This document shows, piece after piece, positions 41,004-50,125 of a DNA stretch of 64,000 nucleotides (the stretch's first letter is position 1; each line of letters begins with the position of its first letter). The DNA comes from Prauserella_A oleivorans. GTDB taxonomy: Bacteria; Actinomycetota; Actinomycetes; Mycobacteriales; Pseudonocardiaceae. The translations under genes were made by a program, and so were the position numbers. The notes under the pieces were generated by a model. That model was not told the DNA's origin and searched no databases. It saw nothing but the letters and a program-made list of their open reading frames with translations. The stretch is from assembly GCF_042685745.1 (NCBI RefSeq), contig NZ_JBHUNT010000001.1, forward strand, positions 4,712,001 to 4,776,000, read 5' to 3'.

Positions 41004-42680
41004 TCAATCGCGCGTGAGTTTGCGGTGGGTGACCCGGTGCGGCCTCGCGGCCTCCGGACCCATGCGCTCGACCTTGTTCTTCTCGTAGCCCTCGAAGTTG
41101 CCTTCGAACCAGAACCACTTGGCCGGGTTGGTGTCGTCGCCTTCCCACGCGAGGATGTGCGTGGCCACGCGGTCGAGGAACCACCGGTCGTGGGAGATGA
41201 CCACGGCGCAACCGGGGAACTGCTCCAGCGCGTTCTCGAGCGAACTCAGGGTCTCGACGTCCAGGTCGTTGGTCGGCTCGTCGAGCAGCAGCAAGTTGCC
41301 GCCCTGCTTCAACGTCAGCGCGAGGTTGAGCCGGTTGCGCTCACCACCCGACAGCACGCCGGCGGGCTTCTGCTGATCAGGTCCCTTGAACCCGAACGCA
41401 CTCACATAGGCCCGCGACGGCATCTCCGTCTGGCCGACGTTGATGTAGTCGAGCCCGTCGGAGACGACCTGCCACACGGTCTTGTCGGGGTCGATCCCCT
41501 CGCGAGTCTGGTCCACATAGGACAGCTTGACCGTCTCGCCGATCTTGACGCTGCCCTCGTCCGGCTTCTCCAGGCCGACGATCGTCTTGAACAGCGTCGT
41601 CTTGCCCACACCGTTGGGACCGATGACGCCGACGATGCCGTTACGCGGCAGGGTGAACGACAGGTCGTCGATCAGCAGCCGGTCGTCGAAGCCCTTCTTG
41701 AGGTGTTCGACCTCGACCACGACACTGCCCAGGCGCGGGCCCGGCGGAATCTGGATCTCCTCGAAGTCCAGCTTCCGGGTCTTCTCGGCCTCCGCGGCCA
41801 TCTGCTCGTACCGCTCGAGACGCGACCGCGACTTGGTCTGCCGCGCCTTGGCGTTGGACCGCACCCACTCCAGTTCGCTCTGCAGGCGCTTGGCGAGTTT
41901 GGCGTCCTTCTTGCCCTGCACCTCGAGGCGTTCCCGCTTCTTCTCGAGGTAGGTCGAGTAGTTGCCCTCGTAGCCGACGACGCGGCCGCGGTCCAGCTCC
42001 ATGATCCACTGCGCGACGTTGTCCAGGAAGTACCTGTCGTGCGTCACCGCGAGGACGGCACCCGGGTAGCTCGCCAGGAACTGCTCCAGCCACAGGACAC
42101 TCTCGGCGTCCAGATGGTTGGTGGGCTCGTCGAGCAGCAGCAGGTCGGGCTTCGACAGCAGCAACTTGCACAGCGCGACCCGGCGCCGTTCACCACCGGA
42201 GAGGTGCGTCACCGGCTCGTCGCCCGGCGGGCACCGCAGCGCGTCCATCGCCTGTTCCAGCTGGGAGTCCAGCTCCCAGGCGTCGGCGTGGTCGAGTTCC
42301 TCCTGCAGCCGGCCCATCTCTTCCATGAGCTCGTCGCTGTAGTCGGTGGCCATCTGCTCGGCGATCTGATTGAACCGGTCGAGCTTGACCTTGATCTCGC
42401 CGAGGCCCTCCTCGACGTTGCCGCGAACGGTCTTCTCCTCGTTGAGCGGCGGCTCCTGCAACAGGATCCCGACGCTGGCGCCGGGCTGCAGGAACGCCTC
42501 ACCGTTGCTCGGCTGGTCGAGTCCCGCCATGATCCGGAGGACGGTCGACTTACCAGCACCGTTCGGCCCCACGACACCGATCTTCGCACCGGGGTAGAAC
42601 GCGGTGCTGACGTCGTCGAGGATGACTTTGTCCCCGACCGTCTTGCGCACCTTCTTCATGGTGTAGATGAACTCGGCCAT
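41004..42680 (-). CDS. ettA: ABC-F translation factor EttA
   Basis: Energy-dependent translational throttle A: an ABC-F ATPase that binds the ribosomal E site. 558 residues with two nucleotide-binding domains. Domain 1: Walker A GVVGPNGAGKSTVLRIM, signature HLSGGERRRVALCKLLL, Walker B LLLLDEPTNHLDAES. Linker with KSRSRLERYEQMA. Domain 2: GVIGPNGVGKTTLFKTIVG, signature VLSGGERNRLNLALTLK, Walker B LLLLDEPTNDLDVETL. No transmembrane helices. Start ATG at 42680 (MAEFIYTMKKVRKTVG). Counterpart of Rv2477c, as expected after gdh. The 190 bp after it (40816-41003) carries no gene. Confidence 0.96.
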   Translation of the reverse strand: MAEFIYTMKKVRKTVGDKVILDDVSTAFYPGAKIGVVGPNGAGKSTVLRIMAGLDQPSNGEAFLQPGASVGILLQEPPLNEEKTVRGNVEEGLGEIKVKLDRFNQIAEQMATDYSDELMEEMGRLQEELDHADAWELDSQLEQAMDALRCPPGDEPVTHLSGGERRRVALCKLLLSKPDLLLLDEPTNHLDAESVLWLEQFLASYPGAVLAVTHDRYFLDNVAQWIMELDRGRVVGYEGNYSTYLEKKRERLEVQGKKDAKLAKRLQSELEWVRSNAKARQTKSRSRLERYEQMAAEAEKTRKLDFEEIQIPPGPRLGSVVVEVEHLKKGFDDRLLIDDLSFTLPRNGIVGVIGPNGVGKTTLFKTIVGLEKPDEGSVKIGETVKLSYVDQTREGIDPDKTVWQVVSDGLDYINVGQTEMPSRAYVSAFGFKGPDQQKPAGVLSGGERNRLNLALTLKQGGNLLLLDEPTNDLDVETLSSLENALEQFPGCAVVISHDRWFLDRVATHILAWEGDDTNPAKWFWFEGNFEGYEKNKVERMGPEAARPHRVTHRKLTRD

Positions 42681-42784
42681 GTAGCGATCGTAGAGCCGTG
42701 CCGCCCGCTCCTTGACGCCGGTCACCGTCCCCGCGTGTTTTCGCGCCGTGTGATCAGCCCTGCACGCAACGCGATCGACGACAC

Positions 42785-43201
42785 TCACGCCGCCGACCCG
42801 CGCGCCGCGGTCTCGTCCGGCTGCGGTTCGGAGCCACGCGTTCCGCGGCGGACCGTGGCCGTGCACCATGCCAGGTTCGGCCCGATGGCCAGCGCCTCCA
42901 GCTCCGGGACGGAACGCGGCTGGCCGTCCGCGACGTACTCGCTGCTGTAGAGCCTCCCGGTGACGATGACCGGGTCGCCCTTGGTCAGCGACGCGCCCAC
43001 CGTGCCCGCCAGCCGGCGCCAGCACGTCACCCGCACCGCCAGGCTCCGGCCGTCCCGCCACTGGCCGGTCTCCCTGTCGTAGCGCCTCTCGTTGCTGCGC
43101 AGCCAGAAGCCGACGACTTCGTCGCCGCTCGCGGTCGTCCGCCTGGACAGGTCGCTGCTCACGTTGCCGACCACCGTCAACACGGTCTCGCCGATCGCCA
43201 T
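42785..43201 (-). CDS. ssb: Single-stranded DNA-binding protein paralogue
   Basis: A 138-residue SSB-type OB-fold protein (counterpart of Rv2478c, a second SSB). GETVLTVVGNVSSDLSRRTT, FWLRSNERRYDRETGQWRDG with conserved aromatic residues, VRVTCWRRLAGTVGASLTKG and VIVTGRLYSSEYV form the OB barrel. The tail is short, without the acidic C-terminal tip of housekeeping SSB, so it probably does not recruit partner proteins in the same way. ATG at 43201 with AAAGGGG before it. Confidence 0.93.
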   Translation of the reverse strand: MAIGETVLTVVGNVSSDLSRRTTASGDEVVGFWLRSNERRYDRETGQWRDGRSLAVRVTCWRRLAGTVGASLTKGDPVIVTGRLYSSEYVADGQPRSVPELEALAIGPNLAWCTATVRRGTRGSEPQPDETAARGSAA

Positions 43202-43358
43202 GGTGTCCCCTTTCGCCGGTCGTGGTTCCACCGTGCCCGGCGTTGGCGGCATCGGACGGCGTCGCGGCGAATCTGTGGACAGCACGGCTCGATGTGGACA
43301 ACTCGGCAGGCCCGGCGGCGGACAGCCGAAAACTGTCGGTGGGCCGTGCTAACGCGCG

Positions 43359-45380
43359 TCAGTCGCGCGGCCTGCCCTGGTCGGCGAGCTGTTTGAGCAT
43401 GGCGTTGTACGCTGCGAGGTCCTGCTCGCCGGTGGCTTCCTCGCGCCGGTCGCGGCGCTTGGCCTCCCGATCGTCCGCGCGTGCCCACTGCAGGAGCAGC
43501 GCGATCATCACCAGCAGCACCGGCAACTCGCCGGACGCCCACGCGATGCCGCCGCCCGTGCGCTGATCGAGCAGCAGGTTGTCCACCCACGGCAGGTCCA
43601 GGGACCGGTAGAACGACTCCCCGATCACCGTCTGCATGTTCATCAGCGTCACGCCGAAGAACGCGTGGAACGGCATCGAGGCGAAGACCAGCCCGAGCTT
43701 GCCCAGCGGGGGCAGCTTGCGCGGAGCCGGGTCGATGCCGATGACCGGCCAATAGAAGACGTAGCCCGCGAGCAGGAAGTGGGCGTTCATCGCCAGGTGC
43801 GCCCAGTGGTGGTCGAGCGCTGCGTCGAACAGGCCCGAGTAGTACAACCCGTAGAACGAGCCCACGAACAGGGCCAGCGCGACGATCGGGTTCGTGAGCA
43901 CCCTCGCCACGGGCGAGTGCACGAACGCCAGCAGCCACTCCCGCGGTCCGGGCGGGGCGTTGCGGCCCGCGGTGGGCAGGGCACGCAGCGCCAGCGTGAC
44001 TGGGCCGCCGAGCACGAACAGCACCGGCGCGCCCATCGACAGCAGCATGTGGTTGACCATGTGAATGCTGAACATCGCGGGCGCGTACCGGCCGATCCCC
44101 GACGACGTCGCGATCAGCAGCAAAAGGCATCCGGCCAGCCAGGCGATGGTGCGCCCGACGGGCCAGGCGTCGCCTCGACGGCGCAACCGGCGCACGCCGG
44201 CCAGGTACAGCGCCGCCAGCACGATGGCCGCCGTGCCGTAGATGAGATCGAAGCGCCAGTCGGCGATGAGCCGCCACACGGTCGGCTCACCCTGCAGGTT
44301 CCACCCGAGGAGGAGCTCCGTCGTGGACGGCTGAGCGGCGATCTCCGCCGGAGGGGGTGTCCGCGACAGTGCCGTGGCGAGGCCGATGGTGACCAGCATG
44401 ATCAGGACCTCGACGGCGGCGAGCCGCACCAGCTGGCCGCCACCCGCGCCGTCCTGCAGGCCTCGGACGCTGCGTTGCCGCTGCTGGTGACCGAACACGC
44501 CCAGCACCACCAGAGCGACCACCTTGGCCAGCACCAGCAGGCCGTAGTCGGTGCTCAGCAGCTGCCCCGGTGTCACCCGCACGAGCGCGTTGACGACTCC
44601 GGACAGCGCCATCACGATCCAGCTGACCAGCGCGACCTTGGAGAACCGGGTCGCGGCCAGCGTCAGATGGCTGCCGCGACGGCGGGCGTGGGCGAGCAGC
44701 GCGATCAGCCCGCCGACCCACACCGCCGCGCCGACCAGGTGGTACAGCAGGCTGTTGGTGGCCATGTCGTGCGAACCGCCGCTGGCCGAGTGCCCGGTGA
44801 CGGCCACCGGGATCAGCGCGCCGACGGACACGAAGAACAGCGTGGCCGTCCAGCCCCAGGACAGCACGAGCCTGCACCCGAGCGCGAGCAGCAGCGCGAT
44901 GAACGCGGTGATCAGCCACGCTTTGGGCTGCTCGATGGCCCCGACGAAGTTGACGAAGACCTCGGGCCTCAGCACCTCGGTGACCGGCCGTCCGGCCCCG
45001 TCCGCCGCCGTGAAGAACACCGACGCCAGCGCGAACACGAACCACGCCCACGCGGCGAATCCTGCTGTGCGCAGGCCGGCATAGCCGTCGACGTCGAGCG
45101 TGCCGGACTTCTGTGGTGGCACGAGGAAAGCCGCCAACAGCAGCGATCCGATGCACACAGCCGCCGAGACATCCGCGGCCACGCGCACGACGGTGATGCC
45201 GTAGGTGGTGACCGCGCCCGGGTCGGTCAGGCCCGCCACGGCGTAGCTGATGCCCCCGGTGAGCGCGACCAGACCGACTGCGACAACGACGGCGAGCAGC
45301 ACGCCGACCGCCAACAGCGGAGCCGTGCCTGCCCTGCGCCGGACCCGGACGTCCGGAGCTGGATCGGCTTCGGTGGACAC
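43359..45380 (-). CDS. CopD-CtaG fusion membrane protein (cytochrome oxidase assembly)
   Basis: A 673-residue polytopic membrane protein with two parts. The first ~340 residues resemble CopD (copper uptake; VTEVLRPEVFVNFVGAIEQP and YHLVGAAVWVGGLIALLAH with the His/Trp motif). The second ~290 resemble CtaG/caa3-assembly proteins (MFSIHMVNHMLLSMGAPVLF, AHFLLAGYVFYWPVIGIDPA, FHAFFGVTLMNMQTVIGESF). Histidines at helix ends could bind copper. Same domain order as mycobacterial Rv0102. It should deliver or insert copper for cytochrome c oxidase. Start at the GTG at 45380. Confidence 0.9.
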   Translation of the reverse strand: MSTEADPAPDVRVRRRAGTAPLLAVGVLLAVVVAVGLVALTGGISYAVAGLTDPGAVTTYGITVVRVAADVSAAVCIGSLLLAAFLVPPQKSGTLDVDGYAGLRTAGFAAWAWFVFALASVFFTAADGAGRPVTEVLRPEVFVNFVGAIEQPKAWLITAFIALLLALGCRLVLSWGWTATLFFVSVGALIPVAVTGHSASGGSHDMATNSLLYHLVGAAVWVGGLIALLAHARRRGSHLTLAATRFSKVALVSWIVMALSGVVNALVRVTPGQLLSTDYGLLVLAKVVALVVLGVFGHQQRQRSVRGLQDGAGGGQLVRLAAVEVLIMLVTIGLATALSRTPPPAEIAAQPSTTELLLGWNLQGEPTVWRLIADWRFDLIYGTAAIVLAALYLAGVRRLRRRGDAWPVGRTIAWLAGCLLLLIATSSGIGRYAPAMFSIHMVNHMLLSMGAPVLFVLGGPVTLALRALPTAGRNAPPGPREWLLAFVHSPVARVLTNPIVALALFVGSFYGLYYSGLFDAALDHHWAHLAMNAHFLLAGYVFYWPVIGIDPAPRKLPPLGKLGLVFASMPFHAFFGVTLMNMQTVIGESFYRSLDLPWVDNLLLDQRTGGGIAWASGELPVLLVMIALLLQWARADDREAKRRDRREEATGEQDLAAYNAMLKQLADQGRPRD

Positions 45381-45415
45381 GTCTACGAGGGTATGCGGGC
45401 GCGTCGCGAGGCGAG

Positions 45416-46600
45416 TCAGCGGACCAGGTGTGACGTGCGGCGCTCACGGTCCCGCGCGACGTGCCTGCCGGCGGCGAGTGCGGCGGGCGCGATCGCGGCG
45501 GCGACCAGGCCGACGACGACAAAGGAGACCGACAACGACGTCAACTCGGCGATGCCGCCGATGGCGGGCGGCCCGGCGAGGAAGCCGGTGTAGGAGATGG
45601 CCGTCACGAAGGAGACTTCCCTCTCGCCACCACTGTCGTCCGACCGTTTGCCTGCCTCCCCGGCGAGGCCGAGAGCGACCGGGAAGCAGGCCGCCAGGCC
45701 TGCGCCCGCGAGCATGAATCCGGCGTAGCTGACAGCGGGCACGCCGACGAGCGCGGCCGCGAGGAGTCCGGCGCTCGCGCACACCGAGCCGACCACGAGG
45801 ACCCGGCCGGGGCCGAACCGCTTCTGCAGCCAGGATCCGCTGAGCCGGGCGACGGCCATGGCCACGGAAAATCCGGCGTAGGCCAGAGCGGCAGCACCTT
45901 CGCTCGCTCCTTGCTCGGTGACCAGCAGCAGCGCCGACCAGTCCGAGCTGGCACCCTCGGCGATGGCGGAGCACAGCGCCACCGCGGCGAGCAACCAGAG
46001 CACGGGACGGCGGAACAGGGCGGTGCCGGCCGCGTGGTGCGAGGCGTGCTCGGCGCGCGGTGTGACGCCCGGCAGCGCGCGGGCGACCGCGGTCAGCACG
46101 ATCACTCCGGCCACCGCGGCGAGGAGGAAGTGCGGTACCGGCGACATCCCGAGGTGCGCGGCCAGCGCCGCACCTGCGGCCCCGGCGAGCGCGCCGAAGC
46201 TGAACCAGGCGTGGAAGAGCGGCATCACCGGCGTGCGCTCCGCGCGTTCGACGGCGACACCCGCGACGTTCATGGCGACGTCGAGCACACCGGAGGCCAC
46301 ACCGAGGCCGAACAGCGCCGCGGCCAGCCACCCGAGTGACGGGGCGGCGCCGACCAGGGGCAGGCAGCCGAAGAGGGCCAGGCCGGAGACGACCACCACG
46401 GGCCGCGCACCGAACCGTTCGACGATCCGGCCCGCCGCGAGTGCCGACAGCAGCATGCCGACGGTCGCGCCGAGCAGCGCGAGCCCGAACGAGCCCGGGC
46501 CGATGCCCACCTGGTCGCTGAGGGCGGGCGCCCGCGGCGACCACGTGCCGAGGGTCGCGCCGTTGAGTGCGAACACGACTATCACCGCGTAGCGCCGCAC
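45416..46600 (-). CDS. MFS transporter (drug/sugar efflux type)
   Basis: A 394-residue MFS transporter with 12 helices. MFS A motif region AAGRIVERFGARPVVVVSG between helices 2 and 3, and the counterpart SGSWLQKRFGPGRVLVVG between helices 8 and 9. Also LFHAWFSFGALAGAAGAALA, a His-bearing helix often seen in small sugar/drug exporters of this type (YbjJ-like). The GTG at 46600 has a GGGGTGAGG lead. Substrate not predictable. It ends 35 bp before the start region of the CtaG gene, same strand. Confidence 0.88.
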   Translation of the reverse strand: MRRYAVIVVFALNGATLGTWSPRAPALSDQVGIGPGSFGLALLGATVGMLLSALAAGRIVERFGARPVVVVSGLALFGCLPLVGAAPSLGWLAAALFGLGVASGVLDVAMNVAGVAVERAERTPVMPLFHAWFSFGALAGAAGAALAAHLGMSPVPHFLLAAVAGVIVLTAVARALPGVTPRAEHASHHAAGTALFRRPVLWLLAAVALCSAIAEGASSDWSALLLVTEQGASEGAAALAYAGFSVAMAVARLSGSWLQKRFGPGRVLVVGSVCASAGLLAAALVGVPAVSYAGFMLAGAGLAACFPVALGLAGEAGKRSDDSGGEREVSFVTAISYTGFLAGPPAIGGIAELTSLSVSFVVVGLVAAAIAPAALAAGRHVARDRERRTSHLVR

Positions 46601-46867
46601 ACCTCACCCCCTCCTGGAGTCGTCTCCGGTCCACGATCGCGCAGGTGTGGTCGGGTTCGCATCTCCATTTCGGCTGCCGGACGCGCGGTTAGCACGCTGC
46701 CATGAGGGCCACAAGCGGTTTCGGCCAACTGTGGACAACAATGACCCGAAGGAGTTGATCATGCCGAGTTATCCACAGACTCCGAATTCCCTGCTGACAT
46801 TCTTGCCCTGGCTCGCCATCGTGGAATCCACACACAACACAGCAATTCATCACTGGGGGTCGAGATC

Positions 46868-47269
46868 ATGGCACGACGTTTGTCCGCACTGCGTTCGTCC
46901 GTTCCGCGCGTTCTGGCCATCGCCACGCTCGGCGCGCTGTGCACGACCGGCATCGCCCAGGCCGAGCCGTCATCGAAGCCGCAGCCACCCGAGTTCGCCT
47001 GCGAGAAGGGCGAGTTCTGCACCTGGACCGGTGAGTTCTACAGCGGCCAGATCACCCGGTTCGACCTGCGGGGTACGAACCCCGAGGAATGCGTTCCGCT
47101 CCCGGAAGGGGTCGACGCTCGTTCGTTCGGCAGTCGAATCGAACGGCACGTCACCGTGTACCAAGACCGCGAATGTTCCACGGAAGGCGATTTCAGCACC
47201 TATCCGGGCCCCGGCACGTTCGTTCCGCAGGCGCCCTATGTGGTGAGGGCCATTCAAATCTGGAACTGA
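46868..47269 (+). CDS. Secreted peptidase inhibitor, family I36-like
   Basis: A 133-residue exported protein: signal peptide about 1-32 (RVLAIATLGALCTTGIAQA), then a domain with the Cys pattern of the beta/gamma-crystallin-like I36 family (EFACEKGEFCTWTGEFYSGQ and VYQDRECSTEGDFSTYPGPG), which inhibits metalloproteinases such as those of Streptomyces. Four cysteines would form two disulfides. GGGGG eight bases before the ATG. It stands alone, with a hairpin 110 bp downstream. Coding sequence and upstream region are less GC-rich than neighbours. Confidence 0.85.
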   Translation: MARRLSALRSSVPRVLAIATLGALCTTGIAQAEPSSKPQPPEFACEKGEFCTWTGEFYSGQITRFDLRGTNPEECVPLPEGVDARSFGSRIERHVTVYQDRECSTEGDFSTYPGPGTFVPQAPYVVRAIQIWN

Positions 47270-47379
47270 CGCCCGTCCGCCAGACCCTGAGGGGCCAGGG
47301 CACGTCCACCACCGCGCTTGGGGAACGCGTGGTGCGCCGGACGTGCTCCGGGAAGGGCCGTGTCCCCGAGCGCGGCCCC

Positions 47380-47421
47380 GCCGCGGGTGCGCTGTCGCCG
47401 CACCTCCAGCGCACCCGCGGC
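47380..47421 (+). terminator. Hairpin terminator after the I36 gene
   Basis: A perfect 15-bp stem GCCGCGGGTGCGCTG/CAGCGCACCCGCGGC with a 12-base loop, followed by ACTTTCCGGTTT. The remainder of 47270-47585 shows no gene. Confidence 0.75.
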
Positions 47422-47585
47422 ACTTTCCGGTTTCAGCGCCCTGACCAGCGCAAACGTTGGCGAATGTGATCTAGGCGGCATCCAGACAGGGGTGGGTGAA
47501 ACGATTCGCCGATGTCGGACGATCAGAAGAACAGTGGTGACTAAGCTGGAGGTGACGTGCCGTGACCCCCAGCGGTCAGCACCGG

Positions 47586-47662
47586 GCCTCCGTAGCTCAG
47601 CTGGATAGAGCAAGAGCCTTCTAATCTCTAGGTCGCAGGTTCGAGTCCTGCCGGGGGCACCA
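47586..47662 (+). tRNA. tRNA-Arg (anticodon TCT)
   Basis: Starts GCCTCCGTAGCTCAGCTGGA (one T-G wobble in the acceptor stem), anticodon loop CTTCTAA with TCT, T arm GCAGG-TTCGAGT-CCTGC, acceptor CGGGGGC, discriminator A and encoded CCA. An integrase fragment follows 105 bp downstream. Confidence 0.95.
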
Positions 47663-47767
47663 CTTCTGACCTGCGGTAGCGCCGCAGGGCATGACCTGGA
47701 TTGGAGCTATCGCCCTGGCGTGGGAGCACATAAGGTGCGAGCTACAACCAGATGTGGCTTCGTGAGC

Positions 47768-47884
47768 CGCAGAAACCCACAACGACCGCCGCAAGAGGGC
47801 TCCTTCGAGCAGCTGCCCAGCGTGGCTTTGCGGGTCAAGGCCTATGCGGAACTCGACCCGCTGAGCAAGCGGCGGCTCCATCTG
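47768..47884 (+). pseudogene. Tyrosine-integrase N-terminal fragment
   Basis: The frame reads EGSFEQLPSVALRVKAYAEL then DPLSKRRLHL, matching the N-terminal arm-binding domain of phage/ICE tyrosine recombinases (GSxEQLPSGALRVxVYAGxDPxSKRRxxL). The frame closes at 47959 with no core-binding or catalytic domain. It lies just downstream of tRNA-Arg, where such integrases insert. Remaining sequence up to 48170 is unclassifiable. Confidence 0.6.
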
Positions 47885-48176
47885 GCGCGACGTCGATCTT
47901 GTTCAGTGCGCTGTTCAGGTCTCCCGCAGCGGCGTCAACCAACACGGCACGCGTACTGAGTTACTGAGTTACCCGAGGACGTCTTCGTCTTCTCCCTCTC
48001 TCGCCGACCGCCTGAAGATCCCCACGAGCTTCCCCACAAGCCTGCGCTCCTTGTTCCGTCACCGAACTGATCGCCGGCCGGCGTTGACCCGCGCACCGTC
48101 AGCGGCCGCCTCGGGGTCGACGCGCTACGAGCGGAACGCCGACCCCGACAGGCGATCGCGTGGGTAGCGCGTTGTC

Positions 48177-48438
48177 AATCGCGATTTCCACAACGCCATC
48201 CATGCCATGGCGCATACCCAGATCGCGGCGGAGACCGGCCGCCACCTCCGGGACCTGTCCGGCCTCCTGGTCGACACCACCGGCGTCCCCCAACCTCAGC
48301 ATCGTGCTCAAGGCCCGCCACGCCGACCACGAGCGGATCCGGGAAGCCATTCACGCGAAGGACCCGCAACGCGGCCGCCGCGAGATGGAACGGCACATCG
48401 TCACGACGGTCGGCGCGGTCCACATGAGGCTCGTGCGG
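48177..48438 (+). pseudogene. FCD-domain fragment of a GntR-family regulator
   Basis: In one frame NRDFHNAIHAMAHTQIAAET resembles the start of the FCD ligand domain. Near 48285 the frame changes and LSIVLKARHADHERIREAIH then DPQRGRREMERHIVTTVGAV, the last helices of the domain, follow. No HTH half precedes it. It is a broken, frameshifted copy beside an intact GntR gene. Confidence 0.6.
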
Positions 48439-48618
48439 CCGAGAACGCGGGGTAGCGGCAGATCGCACGTTTCATCGCCGGTGACCGATTTTCCTCTCGC
48501 CCGGTCCGGTACGTCCAGACCCCGCGCGTCAGCGGAAACGACGCGCGAGGAGAGAAACCCCTGGTCACACCGGCCGCCCTGGCACGATCGCACCTGCGCC
48601 CGCCTGTACCCTGGGTAC

Positions 48619-49284
48619 GTGAGCACGACCGACTCGGGGGGCGGCACGACGGGGAACCGCCCATCGCTGGCCTCGCAGGCATACGTTGCAATCCGCGACA
48701 TGCTGACCTCCGTGCAGATCAGTCCTGGCGACCCCATCAACGAGGACCAGCTGGCCAAGATGCTGGGGATGGGGCGCACGCCCGTCCGCGAGGCGATCAA
48801 GCGGCTCGAGTCGGAACGTCTGGTGATCGTCTATCCCCGGCGGGGAGTGTTCGCGACCCAGGTGCACATGAGCGACCTGAGCCTGCTCGGTGAGGTGCGC
48901 GTCCACCTGGAAGGGGAGGCCGCCTACCAGGCCGCACGCCGGGCCAACCGGGAGCAGCGCGCCGAGTTCGAGCAACTTCTGGTCGAGGCGGGCGACCACG
49001 GCAGCGACCTCGAGTCGGAAATCGAGTTCGACAGTCGCGTTCACCGGGCGATCTATCGGGCGGCACACAACCCCTACCTCGAGAGCACCCTCGAGCAGTA
49101 CTACAACCTCACGATCCGCATCTGGCACGTCTGGGCGAACCGGCTGCCGGAGATGGCAGGTCACGTGTCGCAGCTGGTACCGGTGCTCGAATCGATCCTC
49201 GCCAGGGACGCGGACCGCGCTCGCGAGCTGGCGATCGGACACGTCACGAGCTTCCAACGAGATATGGACCAGGCGTCCAGGTAG
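48619..49284 (+). CDS. GntR-family (FadR-type) transcription regulator
   Basis: A 221-residue repressor. The N-terminal winged HTH reads ISPGDPINEDQLAKMLGMGR followed by TPVREAIKRLESERLVIVYP. The C-terminal FCD domain (about 85-215) holds His residues for metal/ligand binding (FDSRVHRAIYRAAHNPYLES, EMAGHVSQLVPVLES). The start is the GTG at 48619; the longer frame upstream runs through the pseudogene. It probably controls the catabolic genes that follow on both strands, converging on the 49362 gene, and senses a pathway acid. Confidence 0.9.
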   Translation: MSTTDSGGGTTGNRPSLASQAYVAIRDMLTSVQISPGDPINEDQLAKMLGMGRTPVREAIKRLESERLVIVYPRRGVFATQVHMSDLSLLGEVRVHLEGEAAYQAARRANREQRAEFEQLLVEAGDHGSDLESEIEFDSRVHRAIYRAAHNPYLESTLEQYYNLTIRIWHVWANRLPEMAGHVSQLVPVLESILARDADRARELAIGHVTSFQRDMDQASR

Positions 49285-49361
49285 GACCCGGCGGGATGAC
49301 GGGGCCAGGAGGCACGTACCCGCTACCGCGATTCCTGCCACGCCGTAGGACGCGTCCGAGG

Positions 49362-49595
49362 TCAGGGCGGCGGTGGCGGAGCGTTCCGCTTGACCGCATC
49401 CATTCTCGGATCGTCGTATCGCTCGTTGTACGACTCGGCCATGTTCGTTGCCCACTCCTTGGCCGCGAAGTCCGGCGATTTCCCGAACTTGACGACCCAG
49501 TCCGACTCGTCGTGCTCCAGCACCACGAAGTAGGCCTCATCCTCCTCCCGCACCTGAAGACGATCGTTCACCTGCCGAGACTGTCGTCCGGACAC
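49362..49595 (-). CDS. Small hypothetical protein of the catabolic cluster
   Basis: A 77-residue protein beginning VSGRQSRQVNDRLQVREEDE, with a small beta/alpha body (YFVVLEHDESDWVVKFGKSP) and a Pro-only end. GTG start with AGGAG seven bases upstream. No family recognised. It is the last gene of the Rieske/amidohydrolase group and 41 bp after the Rieske gene, so it is probably cotranscribed. Confidence 0.75.
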   Translation of the reverse strand: MSGRQSRQVNDRLQVREEDEAYFVVLEHDESDWVVKFGKSPDFAAKEWATNMAESYNERYDDPRMDAVKRNAPPPPP

Positions 49596-49636
49596 CGGTT
49601 TCTCCTTCCAGCCTCGCGCGCGGGCACAGACCCGCC

Positions 49637-50110
49637 CTAGATCTCGACGACGACGTCGTCGCCCTCGACCGTGACCTTGTAGCGGCGGATCCGGATGTGC
49701 TCGTACGCCAGGCATTGGCCCGTGGGCACGTGGTACTCCAGGCCGTGCCACGGACACACGATGACCTCGCCGTCGTGCACCCACTGCGGTTTCCACTCCG
49801 TGCTCTCGTCGGTCCGTAGCGAGCCGGTGAGGATCTTCGCCTCGCACACCGGTCCGGTCATGTGCGGGCAGATGTTCGGCAGGGCGTACAGCTTTCCCTT
49901 GATGTGGAAGACGCCCAGCTGCCTGCCGTCGACATCGACCACCTGGTGGCCGCCTTCGGGAAAGTCGGCAACCGAACCGACCCGGTAACGCTTGCGGCCG
50001 TTCTCCCCAGTCGCCAGCGCAGTGGCCACCAGGAAGGCATCGGTGCCACGGCGAACGAGGGTGTCCTCGCTCTGCACCGCATCCTTGGCCTTCTTGATCG
50101 TCTCAGTCAC
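49637..50110 (-). CDS. Rieske [2Fe-2S] protein with extended cluster spacer
   Basis: A 157-residue protein with a single Rieske domain. Cluster ligands are Cys81 and His83 (NICPHMTGP) and Cys119 and His122 (VIVCPWHGLEYHVPTGQCLAY). The distance of 35 residues between the two ligand pairs is about twice the usual 15-21 and includes a Trp-rich segment (ESTEWKPQWVHDG). No catalytic domain follows, so it is a ferredoxin-like electron carrier. Starts with GTG 50110. It lies in a catabolic cluster with an amidohydrolase and P450-type reductase genes. Confidence 0.85.
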   Translation of the reverse strand: MTETIKKAKDAVQSEDTLVRRGTDAFLVATALATGENGRKRYRVGSVADFPEGGHQVVDVDGRQLGVFHIKGKLYALPNICPHMTGPVCEAKILTGSLRTDESTEWKPQWVHDGEVIVCPWHGLEYHVPTGQCLAYEHIRIRRYKVTVEGDDVVVEI

Positions 50111-50125
50111 TGTCGTCGTCCTCTC

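Noticed and set aside
46761..47246. Plus-strand frame with a fine AAGGAG site starting MPSYPQTPNSLL
   Set aside because: Most of it overlaps the I36 gene in another frame and becomes Arg/Ser/Pro noise; at most the first ~35 codons could be a leader.
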